The notes beneath the pieces were generated by a model. It made no database searches. It was not told where the DNA came from and worked only from the letters and a program-made list of their open reading frames with translations. 64,000 bases of DNA from Nocardia acididurans (GTDB lineage Bacteria; Actinomycetota; Actinomycetes; Mycobacteriales; Mycobacteriaceae): assembly GCF_016741815.1 (NCBI RefSeq), contig NZ_JAERRJ010000010.1, positions 62,001 through 126,000 of the forward strand, in the 5' to 3' direction. The translations under genes were made by a program, and so were the position numbers. Position 1 is the first letter of the stretch, and the number at the start of each line of letters is the position of its first letter. Shown here in pieces: positions 35,418 through 44,304 of this stretch.

Positions 35418-36398
35418 GTGCACCGAAGCAGTGACGGCCCCCGCCATGTTCCGGTTCTCCTCCATCGCGCCGATGAAATCCTCGGTCCCGCACTGCATTC
35501 CGATGGCGCGGTCTACCTCGACTGCACGCTCGGGCTCGGCGGTCACGCCGAGCACTTCCTGCGCACCTATCCCAATATTCGCCTGGTCGGGCTGGACCGC
35601 GACACCAATGCGCTGAAACTGGCCGGTGAGCGACTAGCGCCGTACGAGGATCGAATCACCCTGGTGCACACCAGGTATGACGGTATCGCCGACGCGCTCG
35701 AGCAGGCCGGGTTGCCGCGGACGGGGTCGGTGCACGCGATCCTCATGGATCTCGGCGTGTCCTCCATGCAGTTGGACGAGGCCGATCGCGGGTTCGCGTA
35801 CTCGGTGGACGCGCCGCTGGATATGCGGATGGACTCCAGCACCGGGCCGACCGCCGCCGACGTGCTCAACACCTACAGCCACGGCGATCTGGCCCGGGTG
35901 CTGAAAACCTATGGCGAGGAACGGTTCGCGGGCAAGATCGCCTCCGAGGTGCTCCGCCGCCGCGCGAAGACGCCGTTCACCACCAGCGCGCAGCTGGTGG
36001 AGCTGCTCTACGACACCATCCCCGCGGCTGCCCGGCGCACCGGCGGGCATCCGGCCAAGCGCACCTTCCAGGCCCTGCGGGTGGAGGTGAACCGGGAGCT
36101 GGAATCGCTCGAGGCGGCGGTGCCCGCGGCCCTGGACGCGCTCGCGGTGGGCGGCCGGATCGTGATCATGAGCTACCAGTCGCTCGAGGACAAGGTGGTG
36201 AAGGCGGAGCTCGCGCAGCGCTCGGCCTCCCGTACGCCGCTGGACCTGCCGGTCGAACTGCCCGGTATGGGACCGGAATTCAAGATTCTGACCCGGGGCG
36301 CGGAAAAGGCCACGGAGCAGGAGATCGAGGAGAACCCGCGGGCCGCCCCGGTGCGGATGCGGGCCGCGGAACGGATCGCAGGGGAGGTCTCACGATGA
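35418..36398 (+). CDS. rsmH: 16S rRNA (cytosine1402-N4)-methyltransferase RsmH
   Basis: 326 residues from GTG 35418. HVPVLLHRADEIL opens the MraW family; YLDCTLGLGGHAEHFL is the SAM-binding loop, VGLDRDTNAL motif II, and FQALRVEVNRELESLE and VGGRIVIMSYQSLEDKVVK the conserved C-terminal blocks. It methylates N4 of C1402 in the 30S P-site. The 217-bp gap after mraZ may carry an additional promoter. Its stop overlaps a 19-codon ORF by ATGA. Confidence 0.95.
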   Translation: MHRSSDGPRHVPVLLHRADEILGPALHSDGAVYLDCTLGLGGHAEHFLRTYPNIRLVGLDRDTNALKLAGERLAPYEDRITLVHTRYDGIADALEQAGLPRTGSVHAILMDLGVSSMQLDEADRGFAYSVDAPLDMRMDSSTGPTAADVLNTYSHGDLARVLKTYGEERFAGKIASEVLRRRAKTPFTTSAQLVELLYDTIPAAARRTGGHPAKRTFQALRVEVNRELESLEAAVPAALDALAVGGRIVIMSYQSLEDKVVKAELAQRSASRTPLDLPVELPGMGPEFKILTRGAEKATEQEIEENPRAAPVRMRAAERIAGEVSR

Positions 36399-36454
36399 GC
36401 GGTCGATTCCGGAATCGGTATGCGGGGAGGCGCGAGCTCGGAGCCGCCCTATGA
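36395..36454 (+). CDS. 19-codon ORF bridging rsmH and ftsL
   Basis: ATG at 36395 overlaps the rsmH stop (ATGA) and its TGA at 36452-36454 overlaps the ftsL ATG at 36451 (ATGA again). The product would be MSGRFRNRYAGRRELGAAL, basic, no hydrophobic segment. GGGGAGG lies 9 bases upstream of the ATG. It may simply hand ribosomes from rsmH to ftsL, or be a chance frame; short length makes coding weak evidence. Confidence 0.35.
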   Translation: MSGRFRNRYAGRRELGAAL

Positions 36455-37431
36455 CGATTCGCACGCCGGCGCGCACCGCGCAGCCGAAGCAGAATCGCGG
36501 GGGACGGCGCGTCGAAGCGGCCGAGAAGGTGAAATCGGGTGCGGCACAACGGGCTTACGCCCGCCGGCGCAGCCGCGAGTCGGGCAGGGTCGAGCTACCC
36601 CCGGTGCTGCGCCGCTCGGGCGAGCCGATGGCGCGCGGTCGCATGGGTTTCGTGGCGGGCATCATCGCGCTGCTGGGTTGCGGCCTGGCCCTGACCCTGC
36701 TGCTCACCACCCGCGCCACCGAGGACAGCTACCAGCTCGGCGCCGAACGCGCGGCCAACCAGAAGCTGATCGACGAGAAGGCCGCCCTGCAGCGTGAGGT
36801 GGAAGCCGCCGACTCGGCCCCCGAACTGGCCCAGCGCGCAGCCGAACTCGGCATGATCCCCGCCAAGGACCCGGCCCGCCTGGTCATCGGCCCCGACGGC
36901 TCGGTCACCGTGGTGGGCAACCCCCAACCGGCCCAGGGTTCCCCGGCCGCCCCCCTGAACACCACCCCGCCCGCCCCCTCGGCCGCGCCCCCACAGCTGG
37001 CGCAGGCCCAGGGCGAACGCGTCCTCCCCGCCAGCCCGCCCACCACCGCCCAGAACCCGAATCCGGCTCCGGGCCAGCAGAACCCGGCGGGCCAGAACAA
37101 CCAGGCGGGCCAGAACAACCCGGCGGGGCAGAACCCGGCTACCCAGAACGGCGGCCAGCCGAATCCAGCCGCCCAGAACCCGGTCGCGCCGAACCCGGCC
37201 GGTGACAACCCGGCCCAGCCGAATCCCGCAGACCAGAACCCCGCGGTCCAGAACGCCGCCGGTGACAACCCGGCCCAGCCGAATCCGGCGGCACAGAACG
37301 CGAACGGCCAGAACCCCGCCCAGCCGAATCCGGCCGCGGCGAACCCCGCAGGCACCGACCCCGCGCAGCCGAATGCGGGCCAGCAGAACCCCGCAGGTCA
37401 GAACCCGGCCGCGCAGGACGGTGGCCGGTGA
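36451..37431 (+). CDS. ftsL: FtsL-like septum formation protein (Rv2164c-like)
   Basis: 326 residues. Basic N-terminus (1-60), one TM about 67-92 (MGFVAGIIALLGCGLALTLLL), a short coiled coil about 95-135 and then a long Pro/Gln/Asn/Ala-rich tail (about 155-326) made of near-repeats such as AGDNPAQPNPA and AGQNPA. The layout matches Rv2164c, the FtsL of M. tuberculosis, which works with FtsB and FtsQ to recruit FtsW and PbpB. The periplasmic tail is unusually repetitive; two identical stretches lie exactly 60 bp apart (37201 and 37261). Confidence 0.88.
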   Translation: MTIRTPARTAQPKQNRGGRRVEAAEKVKSGAAQRAYARRRSRESGRVELPPVLRRSGEPMARGRMGFVAGIIALLGCGLALTLLLTTRATEDSYQLGAERAANQKLIDEKAALQREVEAADSAPELAQRAAELGMIPAKDPARLVIGPDGSVTVVGNPQPAQGSPAAPLNTTPPAPSAAPPQLAQAQGERVLPASPPTTAQNPNPAPGQQNPAGQNNQAGQNNPAGQNPATQNGGQPNPAAQNPVAPNPAGDNPAQPNPADQNPAVQNAAGDNPAQPNPAAQNANGQNPAQPNPAAANPAGTDPAQPNAGQQNPAGQNPAAQDGGR

Positions 37432-37718
37432 GCTCGGCACAGACCCTGATACGACAGAGCCGCACCGCACCCGTTCGGCCACTGCCGAGCCAGGCCGGCC
37501 GTGGCCTGTGGACATGCGCAGGGCGGAATCCGATTTCGAACTCGCTGTGGCATACCGGGCTTGGTTGTGAGCGGGCTCGACGCGGCTCGGTCGGGAAGCT
37601 TGGGTTGGGCGAGGTTCGGCGGTCTGCCATGGCTCGCGCGTGGCGGATCGATGGGTTCCTCGGCTGCGCGGCCCGCGCGGATGCGGTGGACGGTGCGGCG
37701 AATGGGTCGGCGCTATGA
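37428..37718 (+). CDS. 96-codon ORF linking ftsL and pbpB
   Basis: GTG at 37428 overlaps the ftsL stop (GTGA); its TGA at 37716-37718 overlaps the pbpB ATG at 37715 (ATGA). The 96-residue product has no TM, signal or known motif and is rich in Arg, Gly and Ser with mixed third-position bases, which argues against strong selection as a protein. Its exact fit with both neighbours suggests it keeps ribosomes moving from ftsL to pbpB. Could also be chance in GC-rich DNA. Confidence 0.35.
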   Translation: MSSAQTLIRQSRTAPVRPLPSQAGRGLWTCAGRNPISNSLWHTGLGCERARRGSVGKLGLGEVRRSAMARAWRIDGFLGCAARADAVDGAANGSAL

Positions 37719-39757
37719 GTCCGTTCCGCTCGGCGCGTGGTGCTGATACCGGTCGCGGCCGGGGCGATTCGGGGCGCGGGCGGGGGAGTGCGGGGCGTGG
37801 GGGCTCCGGCGCCGGGCGGGGTGAGAGCGGGCGCGGGCGTATGGATTTCGCGCGGGAGCGGATGGCGGTAGGCCGGGGGCGGGCGGCGTCGAGTCGATCC
37901 GGGGCGGGGCGGCCGGGGCCGGTGCGGCGAGCCAGACCCAGGGCCGCGGGCATGAGTGGGGCCATGCGGTTCCGATTCGGGGTGGGGCGGCTGGTGATGC
38001 TGCTGGCGTTGTTGCTGGCGGCGGCACAGCTGTTGTGGATTCAGACGATCAACGCGCCGCGCCTGTCGGCGGATGCGGCCAAGCAGCGGACGCAGACGGA
38101 GGCGGATCCTGCTGTGCGGGGGCCGATTACCGATCGGTACGGGAAGCTGCTGGCGTTCACCATCGCGGCGAAGAAGCTGAATTTCCAGCCGGTGCAGGTG
38201 CGTAAGCAGTTGACCGAGGCGCGGGAGAAGAATCCGACGACCGCGCCGGAACCGGATGACCGGTTGAAGGCGATCGCGAAGTTCATTCACGAGAAGCTGG
38301 GTGATTCCGCGCCGGAGAAGGATCTGCTGGCCGAACTGCGCAGTGAGAAGCCGTTCGTGTATCTGGCCTACAACGTGGATCCGCGGGTAGCCACCGAGAT
38401 CCGGAAGAAGTTTCCGGAGGTCGGGGCGGAGCGGCAGGATCTGCGGGAGTATCCGGGCGGATCGCTGGCGGCCAATGTGATCGGCGCGACCGGATGGGAT
38501 GGGCACGGCGCGGTCGGTCTCGAATCGGCGCTCGATTCCATCGTCGCCGGTACCGACGGGTCCTACACCTACGACCGCGGTTCGGACGGCGCGGTGATTC
38601 CGGGCAGTGAGCGGGATCGGCAGACCGCCGTGAACGGCAACGCCGTGGAGCTGACCCTCGATTCGGATCTGCAGTACTACGTGCAGCAGCAGGTGCAGCA
38701 GGCCAAGGAGCTGTCGGGGGCGCGCAGCGCGTCGGCGGTGGTGCTGGACGCCAAGACCGGTCAGGTGCTGGCGATGGCGAACGACAATACGTTCAATCCC
38801 AAACTGGGCCCGGAGCATTGGAGTCAGGCGAATCTCGGCAACCCGTCGGTGAGCGAGGTGTACGAGCCGGGCTCGGTGAACAAGATCGTCACCGCGGCCG
38901 CGGCCATCGAGTACGGCCTCACCACTCCCGATGAGGTGCTGCAGGTGCCCGGCAATACGTTCATGGGCGGTGTGACGGTCAACGACGCCTGGCAGCACGG
39001 CACGCTGCCGTACACCACCACCGGCATCTTCGGTAAGTCCTCGAATGTGGGCACGCTGATGCTGGCCCAGCGCATCGGCGAGGACCGCTACTTCGACATG
39101 CTGAAGAAGTTCGGTCTGGGTCAGCGCACGGGTGTGGGCCTGCCGGGCGAGAGCGCGGGCGTGGTGCCGGCCCGGGATCAGTGGTCGGGTTCCACCTTCG
39201 CGAACCTGCCCATCGGCCAGGGCCTTTCGATGACCACCCTGCAGATGACCGCCATGTATCAGGCCATCGCCAATGACGGGGTGCGGATTCCGCCGCGCAT
39301 CGTGAAGGCGGAGGTCGGTGCGGACGGTTCGCGCAAGGAGCAGGAGCAGCCCGAGGGCGTGCGCGTGGTGAGCGCGCAGACCGCCCAGACGTTGCGGCAG
39401 ATGTTCCAGGCCGTGGTGCAGAAGGATCCGGAAGGCGGGCAGCAGTTCGGCACCGGCCCGCAGGCGGCGGTGTCGGGCTATCAGGTGGCGGGTAAGACCG
39501 GCACCGCGCAGCAGATCGATCCGAGTTGCCGCTGCTATTCGACGGATCGGTTCTGGATCACGTTCGCGGGTATCGCGCCCGCCGACAACCCCCGATACGT
39601 GATCGGCATGATGCTGGACGCCCCGGTGCGCAGCTCCGACGGCAGTGGCGGCGGTTCGGCCGCGCCGCTGTTCCACAGCATCGCGTCGTGGGCGCTGCAG
39701 CGGGATCGGGTGCCGCCGTCGCCGCCCGCCAAACCTCTGGTTCTGCAGGCGAGTTAG
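37715..39757 (+). CDS. pbpB: Septal transpeptidase PBP3/FtsI (PbpB)
   Basis: 680 residues from ATG 37715. Residues 1-80 are an Arg/Gly-rich cytoplasmic tail with RG repeats; TM about 92-110; pedestal domain about 130-310; transpeptidase domain about 335-670. Active-site motifs: S387-x-x-K390 (EPGSVNK), S442-S443-N444 and K594-TGT. It crosslinks septal peptidoglycan with FtsW. A GTG at 37640 would add 25 residues; the ATG at 37715 is preferred because it overlaps the preceding ORF stop. A class B PBP as in the Rv2163c position. Confidence 0.94.
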   Translation: MSPFRSARGADTGRGRGDSGRGRGSAGRGGSGAGRGESGRGRMDFARERMAVGRGRAASSRSGAGRPGPVRRARPRAAGMSGAMRFRFGVGRLVMLLALLLAAAQLLWIQTINAPRLSADAAKQRTQTEADPAVRGPITDRYGKLLAFTIAAKKLNFQPVQVRKQLTEAREKNPTTAPEPDDRLKAIAKFIHEKLGDSAPEKDLLAELRSEKPFVYLAYNVDPRVATEIRKKFPEVGAERQDLREYPGGSLAANVIGATGWDGHGAVGLESALDSIVAGTDGSYTYDRGSDGAVIPGSERDRQTAVNGNAVELTLDSDLQYYVQQQVQQAKELSGARSASAVVLDAKTGQVLAMANDNTFNPKLGPEHWSQANLGNPSVSEVYEPGSVNKIVTAAAAIEYGLTTPDEVLQVPGNTFMGGVTVNDAWQHGTLPYTTTGIFGKSSNVGTLMLAQRIGEDRYFDMLKKFGLGQRTGVGLPGESAGVVPARDQWSGSTFANLPIGQGLSMTTLQMTAMYQAIANDGVRIPPRIVKAEVGADGSRKEQEQPEGVRVVSAQTAQTLRQMFQAVVQKDPEGGQQFGTGPQAAVSGYQVAGKTGTAQQIDPSCRCYSTDRFWITFAGIAPADNPRYVIGMMLDAPVRSSDGSGGGSAAPLFHSIASWALQRDRVPPSPPAKPLVLQAS

Positions 39758-39925
39758 AGCAGGGATCGAATGAACGTGATGTGCACCGCGGTCGGCGCGC
39801 GGACCGGCGGGTGACGGAACTGCGCCGTGCCGATCGCACGGCGATGGAACACAGGTAACCTCATTCGTCGATCCGGATGCAGTGCCGGATTCTCATAGCT
39901 GACCACCGTCTCGGAGAGGAGCTTC

Positions 39926-41710
39926 GTGCCCGCGCAACCGCCGCCCCGCGGAAGTTCAGCAGAACCGCAGGTGCTTCGGCCCGCCGCCGCGCAGGCGACC
40001 GCCCTGCGCACGGTGGCACAGTTGGCGGGTGCGAGCCCGGCGGCCGCGTCCGCGGATCCCGCGATCCTGGACGATGTGCAGGTCACCGGTATCGAGCAGC
40101 GTTCGAACGCGGTGCGGCCCGGTGATCTGTTCGCCGGTCTCGCGGGTGCGCACGCGCACGGCGCGCGGTTCGCCCGTGATGCGGTGGCGCGTGGCGCGGT
40201 CGCGGTGTTCACCGATCCGGCGGGCGCCGAGCTGATCGGCGCGATCGGTGTTCCGGTGCTGGTGCACGACGCCCCGCGCGCGGTGCTCGGCGAGTTGTCG
40301 TCGGCCCTTTACGGTGATCCCTCTCGCAAACTGCGCATCATCGGCATCACCGGCACTTCGGGCAAAACCACCACCTCCTATCTGGTGGAGGCGGGCCTGG
40401 CGGCGAACGGCCTGCGCACCGCGCTCATCGGCACCATCGAAACCCGCATCGGCGGCGTGCGCGTGCCCTCGGCGCTCACCACGCCCGAGGCCCCGCAGCT
40501 GCACGCCATGTTCGCGCTGATGGTCGAGCAGGGGGTGGACGCCGTGGTGATGGAGGTCTCCAGCCACGCCCTCGCCCTGGGCCGGGTCGACGGCGTCCAC
40601 TTCGCGGTGGGCGCGTTCACCAACCTCTCGCAGGACCACCTGGACTTCCACGCCGACTTCGAGGACTATTTCGCCGCCAAGCGCCGGCTGTTCATTCCGG
40701 ACGGCCCGGACACCGCCGCCTCGCCGCGCCCGTCGGTGGCCGCGCACACCGCCGTCATCTGCACCGACGACGAGTGGGGCGAGCGCCTGTACACCGACGT
40801 CGCAGCGCTTTTCGTGCAGCAGCGGGCAGCGGCTGCGCAGGCGGGCGAGCGCCGTGATCGGTTGCAGAGCGTGAGCGCGCGCCCCGGCTCGCAGGCCGAC
40901 TGGGTGGCGGGTCCGGCGACGGCGCTGCCGAGCGGTGTGCAAGAGTTCACCGTCGGGGAGTTCACTCCGTCCGGCTCGGTCGCGAATATCGATGTGCGGC
41001 TGCGGCTTCCGGGCAACTACAACATCGCCAACGCGACACTGGCGGTGGCCGTGTGCCGGGCCGCCGGCGCCGACGCGGCGGTGGCCGCCGCGGCCCTGGC
41101 CGAGGTGGATGTGCCCGGACGCATGCAGCGGGTGGATCGGGGACAGGATTTTCTGGCGGTGGTGGACTACGCGCACAAGCCCGCCGCGATCGAATCGGTC
41201 GTGGCGACCTTGCGCACGTGGCTCGCCGACAAGGGGGAGGGGCGTCTGGCCGTGGTGGTCGGCGCGGGCGGTGATCGCGATGCCGGGAAGCGCCCGCTGA
41301 TGGGCGCGGCCGGGGCACGCGGCGCGGACCTGCTGATCATCACCGACGACAATCCGCGCAGCGAGGACCCGGCGGCCATCCGCGCCGCGGTCCACGCGGG
41401 AGCCGACCAGGTTCCGGACGCGGAACGCGGTGAGGTCCGGGAGGTTGGGGACCGGGCAGCCGCGATCGAGACCGCCGTCGACTGGGCCCGGCCCGGCGAC
41501 GCGGTGCTGATCGCGGGCAAGGGACATGAGACAGGGCAGGAGATTTCGGGAGTGAAGCATCCGTTCGACGACCGCGAGGTGCTCGCGGCGGCTCTGTCGC
41601 GGAGTGTGCGCGGGGGCGCCGCGGGCGCCCCGCCGCGCGACGCGGTGGGTATCGCGCAGGGCGCCGGAGGCGGCACCACCGGGCAGACGAGGGACCTGAC
41701 GAACTCATGA
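39926..41710 (+). CDS. murE: UDP-MurNAc-tripeptide synthetase MurE (meso-DAP adding)
   Basis: 594 residues from GTG 39926, preceded by GGAGAGGAG. It adds meso-diaminopimelate to UDP-MurNAc-L-Ala-D-Glu. GITGTSGKTTTSYLVE (P-loop 143-148), MEVSSHALALGRV, NLSQDHLDFH and the DNPRSEDP motif, whose Arg selects DAP over Lys, are all present. It is about 60-90 residues longer than most MurE; the extra lies in an Ala/Gln/Arg-rich insert around 300-330 and a Gly-rich tail. Stop overlaps murF (ATGA). About 170 bp separate it from pbpB. Confidence 0.95.
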   Translation: MPAQPPPRGSSAEPQVLRPAAAQATALRTVAQLAGASPAAASADPAILDDVQVTGIEQRSNAVRPGDLFAGLAGAHAHGARFARDAVARGAVAVFTDPAGAELIGAIGVPVLVHDAPRAVLGELSSALYGDPSRKLRIIGITGTSGKTTTSYLVEAGLAANGLRTALIGTIETRIGGVRVPSALTTPEAPQLHAMFALMVEQGVDAVVMEVSSHALALGRVDGVHFAVGAFTNLSQDHLDFHADFEDYFAAKRRLFIPDGPDTAASPRPSVAAHTAVICTDDEWGERLYTDVAALFVQQRAAAAQAGERRDRLQSVSARPGSQADWVAGPATALPSGVQEFTVGEFTPSGSVANIDVRLRLPGNYNIANATLAVAVCRAAGADAAVAAAALAEVDVPGRMQRVDRGQDFLAVVDYAHKPAAIESVVATLRTWLADKGEGRLAVVVGAGGDRDAGKRPLMGAAGARGADLLIITDDNPRSEDPAAIRAAVHAGADQVPDAERGEVREVGDRAAAIETAVDWARPGDAVLIAGKGHETGQEISGVKHPFDDREVLAAALSRSVRGGAAGAPPRDAVGIAQGAGGGTTGQTRDLTNS

Positions 41711-43224
41711 TCCAGATGACACTGCGGGAGATCGCGGAGGTCGTGGGCGGCACGCTGCACGACGTCCCGGACCCCGAGGCGACGGTGACCGGGACGGTCG
41801 AATTCGATTCGCGCCGTATCGGTTCCGGCGGACTGTTCCTGGCGCTGCCGGGTGCGCGGGTGGACGGCCACGAGTTCGCGGCCACCGCGATCGACCAGGG
41901 TGCGGTCGCGGTGCTGGCCGCACGGCCGGTGGGCGTGCCCGCCATCGTGGTACCCCCGCGCCCGCACGCCAGCCGCGCCATCGCGCTGGCCGCCGACACC
42001 GACGGTTCCGGTGCGGCGGTGCTCGACGCCCTCGCGAAACTCGCTCGCGTGAGCGTGGATCGGCTCACCGCCGCGGGCACCCTCACCGTGGTCGGGGTGA
42101 CCGGCTCCTCCGGCAAGACCTCCACCAAGGATCTGCTCGCCGCCGTGCTCGCCCCGCTGGGCGAGGTGGTGGCCCCGCCGGGCTCGTTCAACAACGAACT
42201 CGGCCACCCGTGGACGGCCCTGCGCGCCGACGCCGATACCCGCTTCCTCGTGCTCGAGCTGTCGGCGCGCGGCCCGGGACATATCAAGGCGCTCACCGAG
42301 ATCGCGCCGCCCAGCGTGGGCGTCGTGCTGAATGTCGGCACCGCGCATCTCGGCGAGTTCGGCAGCCAGGAGGTGATCGCGCAGACCAAAGGTGAACTGG
42401 TGGAGGCGCTTCCGCCGACCGGCCTGGCCGTGCTCAACCTCGACGATCATCTGGTCGCGAAGATGGCCGAGCGCACCCGGGCCCGCGTGGTGACCGTCGG
42501 CCTGAACTCGAATGCCGATGTGCGCGCGACGGATGTGCGCCTGGACGAGCAGGCGCGGGCGCGATTCACGTTGCACCACAACGGTGACAGCGTCGCCGTC
42601 CAGCTGGCCGTGCACGGCGAGCATCAGGTCGGCAACGCGCTCTCGGCCGCCGCGGTGGCACTGCACCAGGGCGCGGATCTGGCGACCGTCGCGCGGGCGC
42701 TGTCCGGTGCGACCGCCGCCTCGGCGCGCCGCATGGATGTGCGCACCCGCGCGGACGGCGTCACCGTCGTCAACGACTCCTACAACGCCAACCCGGATTC
42801 CGTGCGCGCCGCGCTCAAGGCGCTGGTCACCATGTCGCGCGCCGGAAGCGCCGACGGGCAGGGCCCGGGTTCCGGTCATCGCCGCAGCTGGGCGATTCTC
42901 GGCGAAATGGGCGAGCTGGGTGAGGAATCCGTGCTCGAGCACGATCGCATCGGCCGCCTGGTGGTGCGCCTGGACGTGGATCAGCTGGTCGTGGTCGGCG
43001 CGGGCCGTCCCGTGCGCGCCATGTTCCAGGGCGCGGTGCAGGAGGGTTCCTGGGGTGAGGAGGCCATCCATGTTCCGGATATCTCCTCCGCCATCGCCCT
43101 GCTGGATCAGGAGCTCGCCCCCGGCGATGTCGTCCTGGTGAAAGCGTCCAAGTCCGTGGGGCTCTGGGCCGTTGCCGAACACCTGACCGGTGCCGGCGAG
43201 AATCAGCCGGAGGCCGCCCGATGA
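41707..43224 (+). CDS. murF: UDP-MurNAc-pentapeptide synthetase MurF
   Basis: 505 residues. It joins D-Ala-D-Ala to the UDP-MurNAc-tripeptide. GVTGSSGKTSTKD is the ATP P-loop, NELGHPWT and LNVGTAHLGEFGS central-domain motifs, and NDSYNANPDSVRAALKAL and AILGEMGELGEES the MurF-type C-terminal blocks. The start and the stop overlap murE and mraY by 4 nt each, so three consecutive precursor enzymes are translationally coupled. Confidence 0.95.
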   Translation: MIQMTLREIAEVVGGTLHDVPDPEATVTGTVEFDSRRIGSGGLFLALPGARVDGHEFAATAIDQGAVAVLAARPVGVPAIVVPPRPHASRAIALAADTDGSGAAVLDALAKLARVSVDRLTAAGTLTVVGVTGSSGKTSTKDLLAAVLAPLGEVVAPPGSFNNELGHPWTALRADADTRFLVLELSARGPGHIKALTEIAPPSVGVVLNVGTAHLGEFGSQEVIAQTKGELVEALPPTGLAVLNLDDHLVAKMAERTRARVVTVGLNSNADVRATDVRLDEQARARFTLHHNGDSVAVQLAVHGEHQVGNALSAAAVALHQGADLATVARALSGATAASARRMDVRTRADGVTVVNDSYNANPDSVRAALKALVTMSRAGSADGQGPGSGHRRSWAILGEMGELGEESVLEHDRIGRLVVRLDVDQLVVVGAGRPVRAMFQGAVQEGSWGEEAIHVPDISSAIALLDQELAPGDVVLVKASKSVGLWAVAEHLTGAGENQPEAAR

Positions 43225-44297
43225 CCCAGATCCTGCTGTCGGCCGCGATCGCGCTGGCCGTCTCGATTCTGCTCACCCCCGTGGTGATCTCGTACTTCGC
43301 CAAACAGGGCTTCGGCCAGGAGATCCGGACCGAGGGTCCGGAGAGTCACCGTTCCAAGCGCGGCACCCCGACCATGGGCGGCGTGGCCATCCTGGTCGGC
43401 ATGTGGGCGGGCTACCTGGGCTCGCACCTGATCTCGATGACCTACGGCGAGCCGGGTCCGTCGGCGTCGGGTCTGCTGGTGATGGGCCTGGCCACCGCGC
43501 TGGGCTTCGTCGGCTTCCTGGACGACATGATCAAACTGCGCAAGCAGCGCAATCTCGGTCTGACGGCGGCGGGCAAGTACATCGGCCAGCTGTCCTCGGC
43601 GGTCGTGTTCGCGGTGCTGGCCCTGCAGTTCCGTTCCAAGGACGGCCTGACTCCGGCCAGCCGCAGCCTGTCCTACACCCGCGACATCTCCACCATCTCC
43701 ATGGGCGTGATCATCTTCATCGCGTTCGTGTGCGTGGTGGTGGTGGCGTGGTCGAACGCGGTGAACCTCACCGACGGCCTGGACGGGCTGGCGGCCGGTT
43801 CCATGAGCCTGGTGCTGGGCGCGTACATGATCATCACCTTCTGGCAGTGGCGCAATGCCTGTGCCACGCATCCCGAGGCGGGCTGCTACAACGTCCGCGA
43901 TCCGCTGGACCTGGCGCTCGTGTGCGCGGCCGGTGGCGCGGCGTGTATCGGCTTCCTGTGGTGGAATGCCGCGCCCGCCAAGATCTTCATGGGCGATACC
44001 GGATCACTGGCGCTGGGCGGTCTGCTCGCGGGCCTGTCCATCACCACGCACACCGAGCTGCTGATGATCGTGATCGGCGCGCTGTTCGTGGCCGAGGCCG
44101 CGTCGGTGGTGCTGCAGGTGGCGGTGTTCCGCACCACGCGCAATCGATTGTTCAAGATGGCGCCGTTCCACCATCACTTCGAATTGAGTGGCTGGGCCGA
44201 AACAACGGTGATCATACGGTTCTGGTTGCTGGCCGGCATGGCGTCGGCGATCGGACTGGGCCTGTTCTACAGCGAATACCTTTCTGCGGTCGGGTGA
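43221..44297 (+). CDS. mraY: Phospho-MurNAc-pentapeptide transferase MraY
   Basis: 358 residues with about 10 TM segments. It attaches phospho-MurNAc-pentapeptide to undecaprenyl phosphate, giving lipid I at the inner membrane face. ESHRSKRGTPTMGG, LGFLDDMIKLRK-type LDD (about 95-105), NLTDGLDGLAAG and PFHHHFELSGWAET (the HHH motif) are the diagnostic loops. murD follows after 7 bp. Confidence 0.96.
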   Translation: MTQILLSAAIALAVSILLTPVVISYFAKQGFGQEIRTEGPESHRSKRGTPTMGGVAILVGMWAGYLGSHLISMTYGEPGPSASGLLVMGLATALGFVGFLDDMIKLRKQRNLGLTAAGKYIGQLSSAVVFAVLALQFRSKDGLTPASRSLSYTRDISTISMGVIIFIAFVCVVVVAWSNAVNLTDGLDGLAAGSMSLVLGAYMIITFWQWRNACATHPEAGCYNVRDPLDLALVCAAGGAACIGFLWWNAAPAKIFMGDTGSLALGGLLAGLSITTHTELLMIVIGALFVAEAASVVLQVAVFRTTRNRLFKMAPFHHHFELSGWAETTVIIRFWLLAGMASAIGLGLFYSEYLSAVG

Positions 44298-44304
44298 TAG
44301 GGCG

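Noticed and set aside
37640..37714. GTG at 37640 as the pbpB start
   Set aside because: It adds 25 Arg/Gly-rich residues without a ribosome site; the ATG at 37715 overlaps the preceding ORF stop and fits better.
37139..39676. 845-codon minus-strand frame opposite ftsL tail and pbpB
   Set aside because: Antisense shadow; pbpB motifs are intact on the other strand.
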